Shown here: in pieces, positions 1 to 7,581 of the stretch
Layout of the letters: each line of letters opens with the position of its first letter
Numbering within the stretch: position 1 is the first letter of the stretch
Source: Rhodanobacter sp. Root480
GTDB taxonomy: Bacteria > Pseudomonadota > Gammaproteobacteria > Xanthomonadales > Rhodanobacteraceae
Direction: 5' to 3'
Assembly (NCBI RefSeq): GCF_001426645.1
Contig: NZ_LMEX01000001.1
Location: forward strand, 248,449 to 312,448
DNA: 64,000 bases
Translations under genes and position numbers: made by a program
The notes under the pieces: model-generated
The model's input: only the letters and a program-made list of their open reading frames with translations
Database searches by the model: none
Told to the model about the DNA's origin: nothing

Positions 1-127
1 CGTCGAACCGGCCGGCCTGCGGATAACCGGCCAGCAGCGTTTCGACCTCGGCCGTCGTCAACGCCGGCCAATCCGGCGGCGTGCTGTCGCCGGCTAGGCC
101 GTGGGCGCGGTGGGAGGAGTCGTTCAT
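1..127 (-). CDS. N-terminus of an unidentified protein (cut by window edge)
   Basis: An open frame runs from an ATG at 125-127 leftwards off the window and gives 42 residues beginning MNDSSHRAHGL, with PALTTAEVETLLAGYP in the middle. It diverges from the permease gene, so the 118 bp between them should hold both promoters. The fragment reminds me of the start of xanthomonad phosphotransferase (APH-like) proteins, but no catalytic motif lies inside the window. The function is therefore a guess. That it is coding rests on codon style and an uninterrupted frame only. Confidence 0.45.
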   Translation of the reverse strand, partial: MNDSSHRAHGLAGDSTPPDWPALTTAEVETLLAGYPQAGRFD

Positions 128-245
128 CAATCCGGTTTTGACAGGACGAAAGCGCAGGATTATGGCCGAAAGCCGCAACGGCGCGCTTTCGTGCCGCCCC
201 CGCATCGCGTCTAATGGACGGCTGTTTCGGTCATGTGCCCCGCTG

Positions 246-1148
246 ATGAGTGCGATGTTGATGTTGTTCGTGTGCCTGGTGCTGGGCGCGCTGGTGGCGC
301 GTTATGCGCGCCCGCCGGCCGGGATGGTCGCGTCGCTCAACTGGTGGGTGCTCAACGTGGCGCTGCCGGCGCTGGTGCTGGAGTTGATTCCGCGCGTCAC
401 CTTCGATCCGCAGCTGTGGTTCCTGGTGGCCGCGATGTGGCTGACGTTCGGCGGCGCGTGGCTGTTCTTCGGCGTGCTGGGGGCCAGGTTGGGGTGGTCG
501 CGCCAGCGTATCGGTGCGTTGATTCTGGTCTGCGGCCTGGGCAATACCGGCTTCATGGGCTACCCGTTGCTGCAGGCGCTGCGCGGCAAGGAAGGCCTGA
601 CGCTGGCGATCGTCGCGGACCAGTTGGGCACCTTCATGATCCTGGCGTCGGCGGGCATCGTGGTGGCTTCCATCTATGCCGGCGCTGTCGCCAGCCCGCG
701 ACTGATCGCGCGGCGGGTGGTCCTGTTTCCCCCGTTCATTGCGTTGGTGCTGGGCGCGATCGCCGGCCAGTGCGGCGGCTGGCCGCCGCTGCTCGATGGC
801 GTGTTTTCGCCGATCGGCGCCACCATGACACCGCTGGCACTTTTTTCCGTGGGCATGCAGTTCAAGCTGCGTGGCGGGCAGGGGCAATGGCTTGCGGCCA
901 GCATGGGGTTGGGCTGGAAACTCCTGCTGGCACCGCTGCTTTGCCTGGCATTGGGCGTTGCCACGGGTATCGGCGGATTGGTGCTGGCCGTGGGCGTATT
1001 GCAGGCGGCGATGGCGCCGATGGTGTCGGCGGCTATCCTCGCCGACGAATACGGCCTTGACCCCGAACTGGCCAATACCGTGCTCGGTGTGGGCATCCTG
1101 ATTTCGCTGTTGACCGTGCCATTGGCCAACCTCTGGTTGGCGACGTGA
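246..1148 (+). CDS. AEC (auxin efflux carrier) family permease
   Basis: A 300-residue inner-membrane protein with about ten hydrophobic segments spread over its whole length. The two-part layout, with hydrophobic repeats around a central polar loop, and segments such as GNTGFMGYPLLQAL and MAPMVSAAILADEYGLDP match the AEC / bile-acid-sodium-symporter fold group, which moves small organic acids or related solutes. The frame is open further upstream to 81, but the ATG at 246 is chosen because the hydrophobic first helix begins directly there and the upstream residues are polar and atypical. Substrate cannot be told from sequence. It is monocistronic, with the next gene 71 bp on. Confidence 0.85.
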   Translation: MSAMLMLFVCLVLGALVARYARPPAGMVASLNWWVLNVALPALVLELIPRVTFDPQLWFLVAAMWLTFGGAWLFFGVLGARLGWSRQRIGALILVCGLGNTGFMGYPLLQALRGKEGLTLAIVADQLGTFMILASAGIVVASIYAGAVASPRLIARRVVLFPPFIALVLGAIAGQCGGWPPLLDGVFSPIGATMTPLALFSVGMQFKLRGGQGQWLAASMGLGWKLLLAPLLCLALGVATGIGGLVLAVGVLQAAMAPMVSAAILADEYGLDPELANTVLGVGILISLLTVPLANLWLAT

Positions 1149-1219
1149 TTCATTTGCCTTGCGTGCGGACACTTATGCACCGAGACTAAACGCACTATCC
1201 AAAGGGAGGCAGGTTTGCT

Positions 1220-1789
1220 ATGGCGGGTTTTGAGCGGATCAAGCGATTGCTGGGAAGAGGTGCCCCCTCCGATCGCCGCGCGGTACCCCGTGCCGACTTG
1301 CCCCGTGGCGCGCGCGTGTTGGTCGTGGACGATTCATCCACCATCCGCGCCGTGCTGGGCAAGATGCTCAGCCAGGAAGGCCACGTGGTGTTCAAGGCTC
1401 CCGATGGCGAGACCGCCCTCGAAATGGCCCAGACCGAGCAACCCGATCTGATCTTTCTGGACATCGTGCTGCCCGGCATGAACGGTTTTGCGGTACTGCG
1501 TGCACTGCGCCGCGATCCGGCCACGCAGACCATTCCCATCGTGATGATCAGCGGCAACCTGCAGGCCACCGAACAGTTCTACGTGCAGCGTTTCGGCGCT
1601 GACGACTTCATGAAAAAGCCGTTCGGCCGCAGCGAGGTTTTCGCCCGCATCCAGCACCTCACCAAGACCGGCCGGCTGGTGATCCGCGAGCGTAGCCACG
1701 ACGAGACGCCCGCCCACACGGATACGGAACTCGAGCACGACGCGATTCCCGATATCGCCATGCCCGACCCGCACGATCTGTTTCGGTAA
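1220..1789 (+). CDS. Stand-alone response regulator receiver protein (PilG/PilH-like)
   Basis: 189 residues. A receiver domain spans about residues 31-150: acidic pair D37-D38, phosphoacceptor D81 in the segment LDIVLPGMNG, S111, and conserved lysine K133 in MKKPF. The 30-residue N-terminal extension (basic) and the acidic C-terminal 40 residues contain no recognisable output domain, so it probably signals by protein contact, as CheY, PilG and PilH do. A good ribosome site (AAAGGGAGG, about 1200-1208) precedes the ATG. A PilH-like role in twitching motility is possible because this genome has type IV pilins, but no pil genes adjoin it. Confidence 0.85.
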   Translation: MAGFERIKRLLGRGAPSDRRAVPRADLPRGARVLVVDDSSTIRAVLGKMLSQEGHVVFKAPDGETALEMAQTEQPDLIFLDIVLPGMNGFAVLRALRRDPATQTIPIVMISGNLQATEQFYVQRFGADDFMKKPFGRSEVFARIQHLTKTGRLVIRERSHDETPAHTDTELEHDAIPDIAMPDPHDLFR

Positions 1790-1810
1790 CCCGCGATCTG
1801 CAGCATTCCC

Positions 1811-1975
1811 TGTGGGAGCGGCTTCAGCCGCGATGCTTTTGGGCTGGCCTTTCAACCGTCAGAAGCGTCGCGGCTTAAGCCGCTCCCACAGGCAGGCGCC
1901 GCCGTTGTGGGTGCCACTTCAGTGGCGATGCTCTTCATCAAGTCACGCCAAACGCATCGCGAAGCCGCTCCCATA
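1811..1975. repeat. Two REP-type palindromic elements
   Basis: Element 1 (1811-1890) has a left arm TGTGGGAGCGGCTTCAGCC and a right arm that is nearly its reverse complement, around a 25-30 nt centre. Element 2 (1906-1975) is a diverged copy whose left arm reads TGTGGGTGCCACTTCAGTGG. They belong to the same family as the arrays around the transposase at 27.4 kb but to the TGTGGGAGC subgroup. They fill the gap between the response regulator and the toxin-antitoxin pair; 1976-2060 holds nothing I recognise. Confidence 0.85.
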
Positions 1976-2073
1976 GCTGGTTTCCTCCATAACGCGTTGT
2001 CCGTATTCACGGAAATCCCTTTCTCGCCACATCGAAACCGCGGTAGACATCATCGTCATAAGATCATTTGTTA

Positions 2074-2102
2074 TTGATTTATATGACTTTTTGAAGTAAA
2101 AT
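2074..2102 (+). promoter_or_regulatory. Sigma-70-type promoter of the DUF6922/AbiEii pair
   Basis: TTGATT at 2074-2079 and TAAAAT at 2097-2102 are separated by exactly 17 nt in a short AT-rich island that contrasts with the GC-rich surroundings. Transcription would start near 2109, inside the sequence CGTACAACGTAC (2106-2117), a direct repeat of CGTAC that could be an operator. Confidence 0.6.
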
Positions 2103-2135
2103 CAGCGTACAACGTACCCGCATTGCGGAGTCATC

Positions 2136-2432
2136 ATGGTCGGGATCAATCAGGCGTCCTTGAAGCCATTTGCCGGCAAGTACATCTGGTGGAAAACGCC
2201 GGAAGACGCCATAGCCATGCCCGAGCGGGTGATTGCCCAAGTCATGAATATCGGTGACTACGCCGACGTTCAGACACTTGCCTCGCAAGTTGGCGATGAG
2301 GCACTTCGCGAAGTTCTGATTCACGCGGAGGCAGGCCAGTTCAATGAGCGCTCTTGGGCTTACTGGCACTATCGTCTGGGCCTGTCCGGCGTGGACGAGG
2401 TGCCGGCTTTGCCCGTGCGGAGATTCGAGTGA
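2136..2432 (+). CDS. DUF6922-like protein, probable antitoxin of the following toxin
   Basis: 98 residues. The sequence has the pattern I associate with DUF6922-type proteins: an aromatic start (KYIWWKTPEDA), then RVIAQVMNIGDYADVQTL, then a C-terminal SWAYWHYRL motif. These small proteins often sit directly upstream of AbiEii-type nucleotidyltransferases, as here: the TGA of this gene and the GTG start of the next share the sequence GTGA at 2429-2432. Tight coupling and gene order suggest the neutralising partner of that toxin. GGAG at 2127-2130 serves as ribosome site. The family call is from memory of the motif pattern and not from a search. Confidence 0.65.
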   Translation: MVGINQASLKPFAGKYIWWKTPEDAIAMPERVIAQVMNIGDYADVQTLASQVGDEALREVLIHAEAGQFNERSWAYWHYRLGLSGVDEVPALPVRRFE

Positions 2433-3136
2433 CGGGAAGGTTCAAGCCTTGCCTGGACGTATTGCCTCCCGCCCAGAGGATTCTGTGGCCGCAGCTTGGG
2501 AATGCACCGGCTCTCGGTTTTACGCTTTACGGCGGTACCGCCATTGCACTCCGATTGGGGCATCGTGATTCCGTGGATTTCGATTTCTTTTCGGAAGATC
2601 CACTCGACAAAACCGCCATCAAGGCGGCTTTCCCGTTCATGGCGCAATCCATCACATTGCAAGATCAGGACAACACCTGGGTCGTGCTTGCCCCCAATGC
2701 AGATTCAGGGCACGAGCATGTCAAGATTTCTTTCTTCGGCACCATTGCCTTCGGGCGGGTAGGTGAGCCGGATCTTACTGATGATGGTGTTGTGCGGGTG
2801 GCCTCCCTCGACGACCTGATGGCAACCAAGGTCAAAGTGATACTTCAGCGCGCGGAGGCCAAGGACTATCGAGACATTTCCACCATGATCAAAGCAGGCG
2901 CGGATTTGTCGCGCGGACTGGCATCAGCCAGGTGTTTATATGGCCCAAACTTCCAGCCGAGTGAAAGCCTGAAAGCACTGGTCTATTTCAACGATGGCGA
3001 CCTGAAAACACTGACATCCGATGAGAAGCAGACGTTGATCGATGCGGTCAAGGCGGTGCGTGATCTCCCGAGCGTGACGCTACGCTCAAACTCCCTGAGT
3101 GGTGTGCCACCTGCCGAGCTTCCGTCCATCATGTAA
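2429..3136 (+). CDS. AbiEii/AbiGii-family nucleotidyltransferase toxin
   Basis: 235 residues if started at the GTG at 2429. The N-terminal third carries the family hallmark LYGGTAIALRLGHRDSVDFDF (residues 33-53): the GG-T of the nucleotidyltransferase fold and the metal-binding D-x-D at about 50-52. DLMATKVKVILQRAEAKDYRD (about 130-150) is the other conserved block. Known relatives transfer nucleotides to tRNA 3' ends and stop growth. The frame stays open upstream to 2354, but that part overlaps the preceding gene in another frame and is not family-like; the GTGA overlap supports the GTG start and translational coupling. The usual AbiEi winged-helix antitoxin is absent. Confidence 0.85.
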   Translation: MTGRFKPCLDVLPPAQRILWPQLGNAPALGFTLYGGTAIALRLGHRDSVDFDFFSEDPLDKTAIKAAFPFMAQSITLQDQDNTWVVLAPNADSGHEHVKISFFGTIAFGRVGEPDLTDDGVVRVASLDDLMATKVKVILQRAEAKDYRDISTMIKAGADLSRGLASARCLYGPNFQPSESLKALVYFNDGDLKTLTSDEKQTLIDAVKAVRDLPSVTLRSNSLSGVPPAELPSIM

Positions 3137-3145
3137 GAGCGCTGC

Positions 3146-3222
3146 CGTGGCAGGAGTCACTTCCATGGCGATGCTCTTCATCAAGCCAGGCCAAACACAT
3201 CGCGGCTGAAGCCACTCCCACA
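3146..3222. repeat. REP-type palindromic element
   Basis: The left arm around 3146-3172 (CAGGAGTCACTTCCATGGCG) and the right arm around 3199-3222 (CGCGGCTGAAGCCACTCCCA) form a long imperfect hairpin of the same family as 1811-1975. Even the central sequence (GATGCTCTTCATCAAG) is shared with the element at 1906. Confidence 0.8.
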
Positions 3223-3297
3223 GAAACTCCAAACAAGCCCCAAACAACCGCCCCACCTTCACGCTATGATTCCCGCTCACACCGGGGGAGTAGCCGT

Positions 3298-4152
3298 TTG
3301 AACCGCCTCAGCATCGTCCTGCCAGCCAAGAACGAGGCACCCGCGCTGGCCGAGTTGTTGCCGCGCTTGCGCGCCATGCATCCCGATGCCGAGATCATCG
3401 TGGTCGACGACGGCAGCACCGACAATACGCGCGATGTCTGTGCCAACGCCGGCGTGCAGTGCCTTTCCTCCCCGTATTCCATGGGCAACGGCGCGGCCAT
3501 CAAGCGCGGCGCGCGCATGGCCACCGGCGACATCCTGGTGTTCATGGATGGCGACGGCCAGCACGACCCCGCCGACGTGGCACGCCTGCTGGAAAAACTG
3601 GAGCAGGGCTACGACATGGTGGTCGGTGCGCGCGACTGGAGCAGCCAGGCCGGCGTCGGCCGCGGCGTCGCCAACACCTTGTACAACTGGCTCGCCAGCC
3701 GCATGACCGGCCACCACGTGGCCGACCTCACCTCCGGCTTCCGCGCCGTGCGCGCCGAGAAATTCCGCGAGTTCATCCACCTGCTGCCCAACGGCTTCAG
3801 CTACCCCACCACCAGCACCATGGCGTTTTTCCGCAGCGCCTACCCGGTTACCTACGTACCGATCACCGCCGCCCAGCGCGTGGGCAAAAGCCACATCCGC
3901 CCGCTGCACGACGGCGTGCGCTTCCTGCTCATCATCTTCAAGATCGCCACGCTGTACTCACCGCTGAAGCTGTTCGTGCCGGCCAGCGGCGTGTTTTTCC
4001 TGCTGGGCCTGGCCAACTACGCGCGCACCTTTTTCCTGTACGGGCGACTGACCAACATGAGCACGTTGATGTGGAGCGCGGCGGTGATCGTGTTCCTGAT
4101 CGGATTGATCTCCGAGCAAATCACGGCGTTGACGTATCGGCGTGATGTCTGA
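3298..4152 (+). CDS. Family 2 glycosyltransferase, DPM1-like, with C-terminal membrane anchor
   Basis: 284 residues. A GT-A domain (1-215) begins LSIVLPAKNEAPALAELLP, followed by the nucleotide-binding VVDDGSTDNT (about 35-44) and the metal-binding FMDGDGQHDP (about 82-91). Two hydrophobic helices lie at about 225-280. This is the layout of polyprenyl-phosphate sugar transferases, which load a sugar from UDP or GDP onto undecaprenyl phosphate for use outside the membrane. The start is a TTG at 3298, chosen because GGGGGAG lies 7-13 nt upstream and homologous sequence begins directly after it. It is the first gene of a three-gene + strand operon with a GT4 and galE. Confidence 0.85.
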   Translation: MNRLSIVLPAKNEAPALAELLPRLRAMHPDAEIIVVDDGSTDNTRDVCANAGVQCLSSPYSMGNGAAIKRGARMATGDILVFMDGDGQHDPADVARLLEKLEQGYDMVVGARDWSSQAGVGRGVANTLYNWLASRMTGHHVADLTSGFRAVRAEKFREFIHLLPNGFSYPTTSTMAFFRSAYPVTYVPITAAQRVGKSHIRPLHDGVRFLLIIFKIATLYSPLKLFVPASGVFFLLGLANYARTFFLYGRLTNMSTLMWSAAVIVFLIGLISEQITALTYRRDV

Positions 4153-5377
4153 GCCGAGCAGGCCCGTCGTGCTGGTACTGGCTTCCACCTATCCGCGGTG
4201 GGCCAATGACGTTGAACCGGGTTTCGTCCATGAGTTGTGCCGCCGTCTGGCGGCCGGCATGGATGTCATTGCGCTGGTGCCTGATGCGCCGGGTGCGGAT
4301 TCCAGTGGCATGCTCGATGGGGTGGAAGTCATCCGCTATCGCTATGCTCCCCGTCGCCTGCAGACATTGGTCAACAACGGTGGCATCGCCACGAACCTGC
4401 AGCGCCATGCGTGGAAATGGTTGTTGATACCGGGGTTCGTGCTGGGCCAGTACGTGGCGGCGAGGCGGCTGCTCAAGGAGCGACGCGTTGACGTCATTCA
4501 CGCGCACTGGCTGATTCCGCAAGGGCTGGTTGCGCTTGGCCTGAAGCGTCGTTTCGCCATTCCTTACCTGGTGACGTCGCATGGCGGGGATTTGTTCGGT
4601 TTGCGCGGGCGCGTGCTAAATGCGTTGAAGCGGCGCGTGGCGGCGGCGTCCTCGGCCATGACGGTCGTCAGCGGTGCGATGCGCGACGAGGCGACGGCCA
4701 TCGGTCTTCAATCGCCAGAGTTGGTTGTGTTGCCCATGGGGGTAGATCTGCGCGAACGCTTCGTCCCTGGCGCGGGGGAGAAGTGCACAACCGACGAGCT
4801 GCTTTTCGTGGGCAGGCTGGTGCCGAAGAAGGGGCTGCCGTATTTGCTTGACGCGATGTCCCGGGTGCTTGCCCGACGGCCATCTGTCCGATTGAACATC
4901 GCGGGCTTCGGCCCGGAAGAGGCGTCGTTGCGAGCCCAGGCCTCGCGGCTTGGTATCGAGAGCAGCGTGAGTTTTCTGGGCGCCATGCCGCAGGCATCGC
5001 TGCCGCAGCTTTATCGTCGCGCCAGCGTTTTCGTCGCCCCTTTCATTCGTGACGAATCCGGTAACCAGGAGGGCCTGCCGGTGGTGCTGATGGAGGCGAT
5101 TGGTTGCGGCTGTCCGGTTGTCGTGGGCGAGGTGGCCGGTGTTCACGACCTTCTTGGTAGCGCGGCTGCCGAAGTCTGCGTCGACGCAAAGAATGCAGAG
5201 GCCCTGGCCGCGGCCATCCTGGCAACGCTGGACGATCCGGAGCAGGCGGCCGAGCACGCGAAGCGCATCCGCGATGCCGCTGTCAGCCGCGTGGATTGGG
5301 ACGTCATTGCCGATGGCTATGCCGGTTTGATTGCCCGTTGCGCGCTCGACACACCGTCGAAAGGTCCGCGCACATGA
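4145..5377 (+). CDS. Family 4 glycosyltransferase
   Basis: 410 residues with two Rossmann-like halves (GT-B fold). The N-terminal half binds the acceptor (LVLASTYPRWANDVEPGFVHEL; DVIHAHWLIPQG at about 115). The C-terminal half has the family motif LLFVGRLVPKKGLPYLLDA (about 220) and the donor-binding segment EGLPVVLMEAIGCGCPVV (about 305-322). Its start overlaps the end of the GT2 gene by 8 nt and its TGA overlaps the galE ATG, so all three are co-translated. A GTG one codon earlier (4142) is an alternative start. Donor and acceptor are unknown; retention of anomeric configuration follows from the family. Confidence 0.88.
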   Translation: MSEPSRPVVLVLASTYPRWANDVEPGFVHELCRRLAAGMDVIALVPDAPGADSSGMLDGVEVIRYRYAPRRLQTLVNNGGIATNLQRHAWKWLLIPGFVLGQYVAARRLLKERRVDVIHAHWLIPQGLVALGLKRRFAIPYLVTSHGGDLFGLRGRVLNALKRRVAAASSAMTVVSGAMRDEATAIGLQSPELVVLPMGVDLRERFVPGAGEKCTTDELLFVGRLVPKKGLPYLLDAMSRVLARRPSVRLNIAGFGPEEASLRAQASRLGIESSVSFLGAMPQASLPQLYRRASVFVAPFIRDESGNQEGLPVVLMEAIGCGCPVVVGEVAGVHDLLGSAAAEVCVDAKNAEALAAAILATLDDPEQAAEHAKRIRDAAVSRVDWDVIADGYAGLIARCALDTPSKGPRT

Positions 5378-6351
5378 CGCATGTACTGGTTTGCGGTGGT
5401 GCCGGTTACATCGGTGCGCACATGGCGAAGGCCCTGGCGCATGCGAATTGCAGGGTGACGGTATTCGACAACCTTTCCACCGGACATCGCGCGGCGGTAC
5501 GTTGGGGCGACCTGGTCGAGGGTGACCTGCTCGACAAGGTGGCGCTCGCCCAGTTGTTCGCGGCCCATCGCTTCGATGCGGTCATGCACTTCTGCGCCGT
5601 GTCGCAAGTGGGCGAGTCGGTGCGCAGACCGTACGCGTACTACGAAAACAATGTCACGGGTACGTTGAACCTGCTGGAGGCCATGCGCCTCGCAGGTGTC
5701 GATCGACTGGTGTTTTCATCCACCGCCGCCGTCTATGGATTGCCCATGGCGGATTACCTCGACGAATCGCACCCGACCTTGCCGATCAACCCTTATGGTG
5801 CCAGTAAGCTGATGGTCGAGCGCATGCTGGCGGATGCCGCGCAGGCCTATGGGCTGCGCTCCGTGGCCTTGCGCTATTTCAATGCGGCCGGCGCAGACCC
5901 CGATGGCGAGATCGGCGAATCACACGCGCCGGAAACCCATCTCATCCCCAACGTGCTGCGTAATGCTCTGGGCGAAGGCGATGGCTTGCGGATATTCGGC
6001 AACGACTACGGAACACGGGATGGCACGTGTGTGCGCGACTACGTGCATGTTGACGATCTTGCATCGGCCCATCTGTTGGCCATGCGCTACCTCGACGCCC
6101 ACGATGGCGCGCATCACTTCAACCTCGGCAGCGGCCATGGCTACTCCGTGATGGAGGTCATCGACGCCGCGTGCCAGGTTACCGGCAGGTCAATACCCTT
6201 CGCCGTTGAGCCACGCCGCGCAGGTGATCCGCCAACGCTGGTGGCCAACAGTTCGCGCGCCGCCGAGGTGTTGGGTTGGCAGCCATCGTTTGACGCCATG
6301 CCGGCCATCATTGAAACCGCATGGCGGTGGCATCGGACGCCACGTTATTGA
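5374..6351 (+). CDS. galE: UDP-glucose 4-epimerase
   Basis: 325 residues, close to the usual 330-340. Interconverts UDP-glucose and UDP-galactose in the cytoplasm with bound NAD. Seen: the NAD fold GGAGYIG at 8-14, the catalytic pair Y141-x3-K145 (NPYGASK) with S116 in FSST, and the substrate loop RYFNAAGADPDGEIGE. The start is the ATG at 5374 in an ATGA overlap with the GT4 stop. Context: it can feed UDP-galactose to the UDP-galactopyranose mutase encoded on the other strand at 7.6 kb, so the two converging operons probably serve one polysaccharide. Confidence 0.93.
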   Translation: MTHVLVCGGAGYIGAHMAKALAHANCRVTVFDNLSTGHRAAVRWGDLVEGDLLDKVALAQLFAAHRFDAVMHFCAVSQVGESVRRPYAYYENNVTGTLNLLEAMRLAGVDRLVFSSTAAVYGLPMADYLDESHPTLPINPYGASKLMVERMLADAAQAYGLRSVALRYFNAAGADPDGEIGESHAPETHLIPNVLRNALGEGDGLRIFGNDYGTRDGTCVRDYVHVDDLASAHLLAMRYLDAHDGAHHFNLGSGHGYSVMEVIDAACQVTGRSIPFAVEPRRAGDPPTLVANSSRAAEVLGWQPSFDAMPAIIETAWRWHRTPRY

Positions 6352-6362
6352 TTGCTGGCCTT

Positions 6363-7493
6363 TTAGCGCGGGCGATCGCGCGCGCGCGCGCCCAGCGCAA
6401 GCAGGTGTGGTTCGAGTCTGCCGATCAGTTGGGCCCAGTCGTCTATGGGCACATCAGCGACTGCTGGCCGGTCGAGTTGGAGCAGCAGCGCACGAGCGAG
6501 GTCAGCGGCATCGTCCGCGTGGTATAGGCACGAACGCATGCCCGCGAGCAGGTGCGACATCGCTCCAACGTCCGCGGCGGCAACGGGCAGCTGGCAGGCC
6601 AGCATTTCGTATGCTTTCTGCGGAAAACAATAGCGGCCAAACGCCGTGTCGCGAATGCAGATCGCTCCCACATCGAGCGCGTTGAACAAATCTGCCGTGT
6701 GGACGTGGGGCAGCATGCCCAGATGGTGAACACGCTGACCGGTCGGCGGTGGAAACCCCGGGTCTACTGGGCCAGCCAACACCAGGTGAACGTCGTCACG
6801 CTGCTGCGCAACAGTCTTCCACGCTTCATAGAGCGTGCCGATGCCTTTGTCGCGGTAGAGACCGCCCGCAGTGCCGATCAATCGTGCATCTGCGGGCAAC
6901 CCCAGTGACTGACGGGAGGCCAATCGATCCTTCGGGCGGAACACGGATCGATCCACCGTACTCGGCATGGCGATGATCTCGCCTTGCGCGCCGTAGCCAC
7001 CAACGACCAGTTCGCGCAGTGGTTCGCTGGTGGTGGTCACCAACGCCGCGCCACGCACGGCACGCCGTAGCGCAGGCACCATGCCGGGTATGCGCGCCTG
7101 TCCAAAGCCTTCGAAATTGTCGTAAAGGTCTACGGCGTAGGGCACATCCAGACGCAGCGACAGCCATCGTGCGAGGGCGACATGCGGGATGTCGGATGCT
7201 CCGATCAGCAAGTCAGGTGCATAGCCGCGCAGGCGCTTCAGCAGGTGGTGCGGGTAGCCGACCAGCCCGGGTACATACAGGCGCCCCAACGAGCGCGACT
7301 CCCAGGTCAGCTTGCCCGGCGTTGCATCATGCTGCCACTGCCCCTCGTCGTGGCCCTGGTAGCTGAGGCAGAACCCGCGCACGTCGTGGCCCAGTCGAGC
7401 CAGTTGAAAAGGGATCTCGTACAGCCGCGCGTAGCGGTCAGCAATGACATCCTTGCCCATGTACTTCCGCTTGCACAGAAAGGCTATGCGCAT
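6363..7493 (-). CDS. Family 4 glycosyltransferase
   Basis: 376 residues, begun at the ATG at 7493 (MRIAFLCKRKYMGKD), because the 17 residues upstream lack family character. GT-B fold signs: LIGASDIPHVALA, a linker VDRSVFRPKDR, LIGTAGGLYRDKGIGTLYEAW (about 215) and the donor-site region FGRYCFPQKAYEMLACQLPVA (about 300). It is the last gene of the - strand operon and ends 11 bp from galE, which converges on it. Close to its 3' end the reading frame crosses an uninterrupted CG-dinucleotide run (6377-6391) encoding the ARARD tail. Substrates are unknown. Confidence 0.85.
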   Translation of the reverse strand: MRIAFLCKRKYMGKDVIADRYARLYEIPFQLARLGHDVRGFCLSYQGHDEGQWQHDATPGKLTWESRSLGRLYVPGLVGYPHHLLKRLRGYAPDLLIGASDIPHVALARWLSLRLDVPYAVDLYDNFEGFGQARIPGMVPALRRAVRGAALVTTTSEPLRELVVGGYGAQGEIIAMPSTVDRSVFRPKDRLASRQSLGLPADARLIGTAGGLYRDKGIGTLYEAWKTVAQQRDDVHLVLAGPVDPGFPPPTGQRVHHLGMLPHVHTADLFNALDVGAICIRDTAFGRYCFPQKAYEMLACQLPVAAADVGAMSHLLAGMRSCLYHADDAADLARALLLQLDRPAVADVPIDDWAQLIGRLEPHLLALGARARDRPR

Positions 7494-7581
7494 GCTCAAG
7501 CTTCCCGCCGCACGGATAGCGCGAGTCTGGAAAGGGTTGGGCAACGGAACGGCGCCTGCATCTGCATTACGGTGTGTACCC

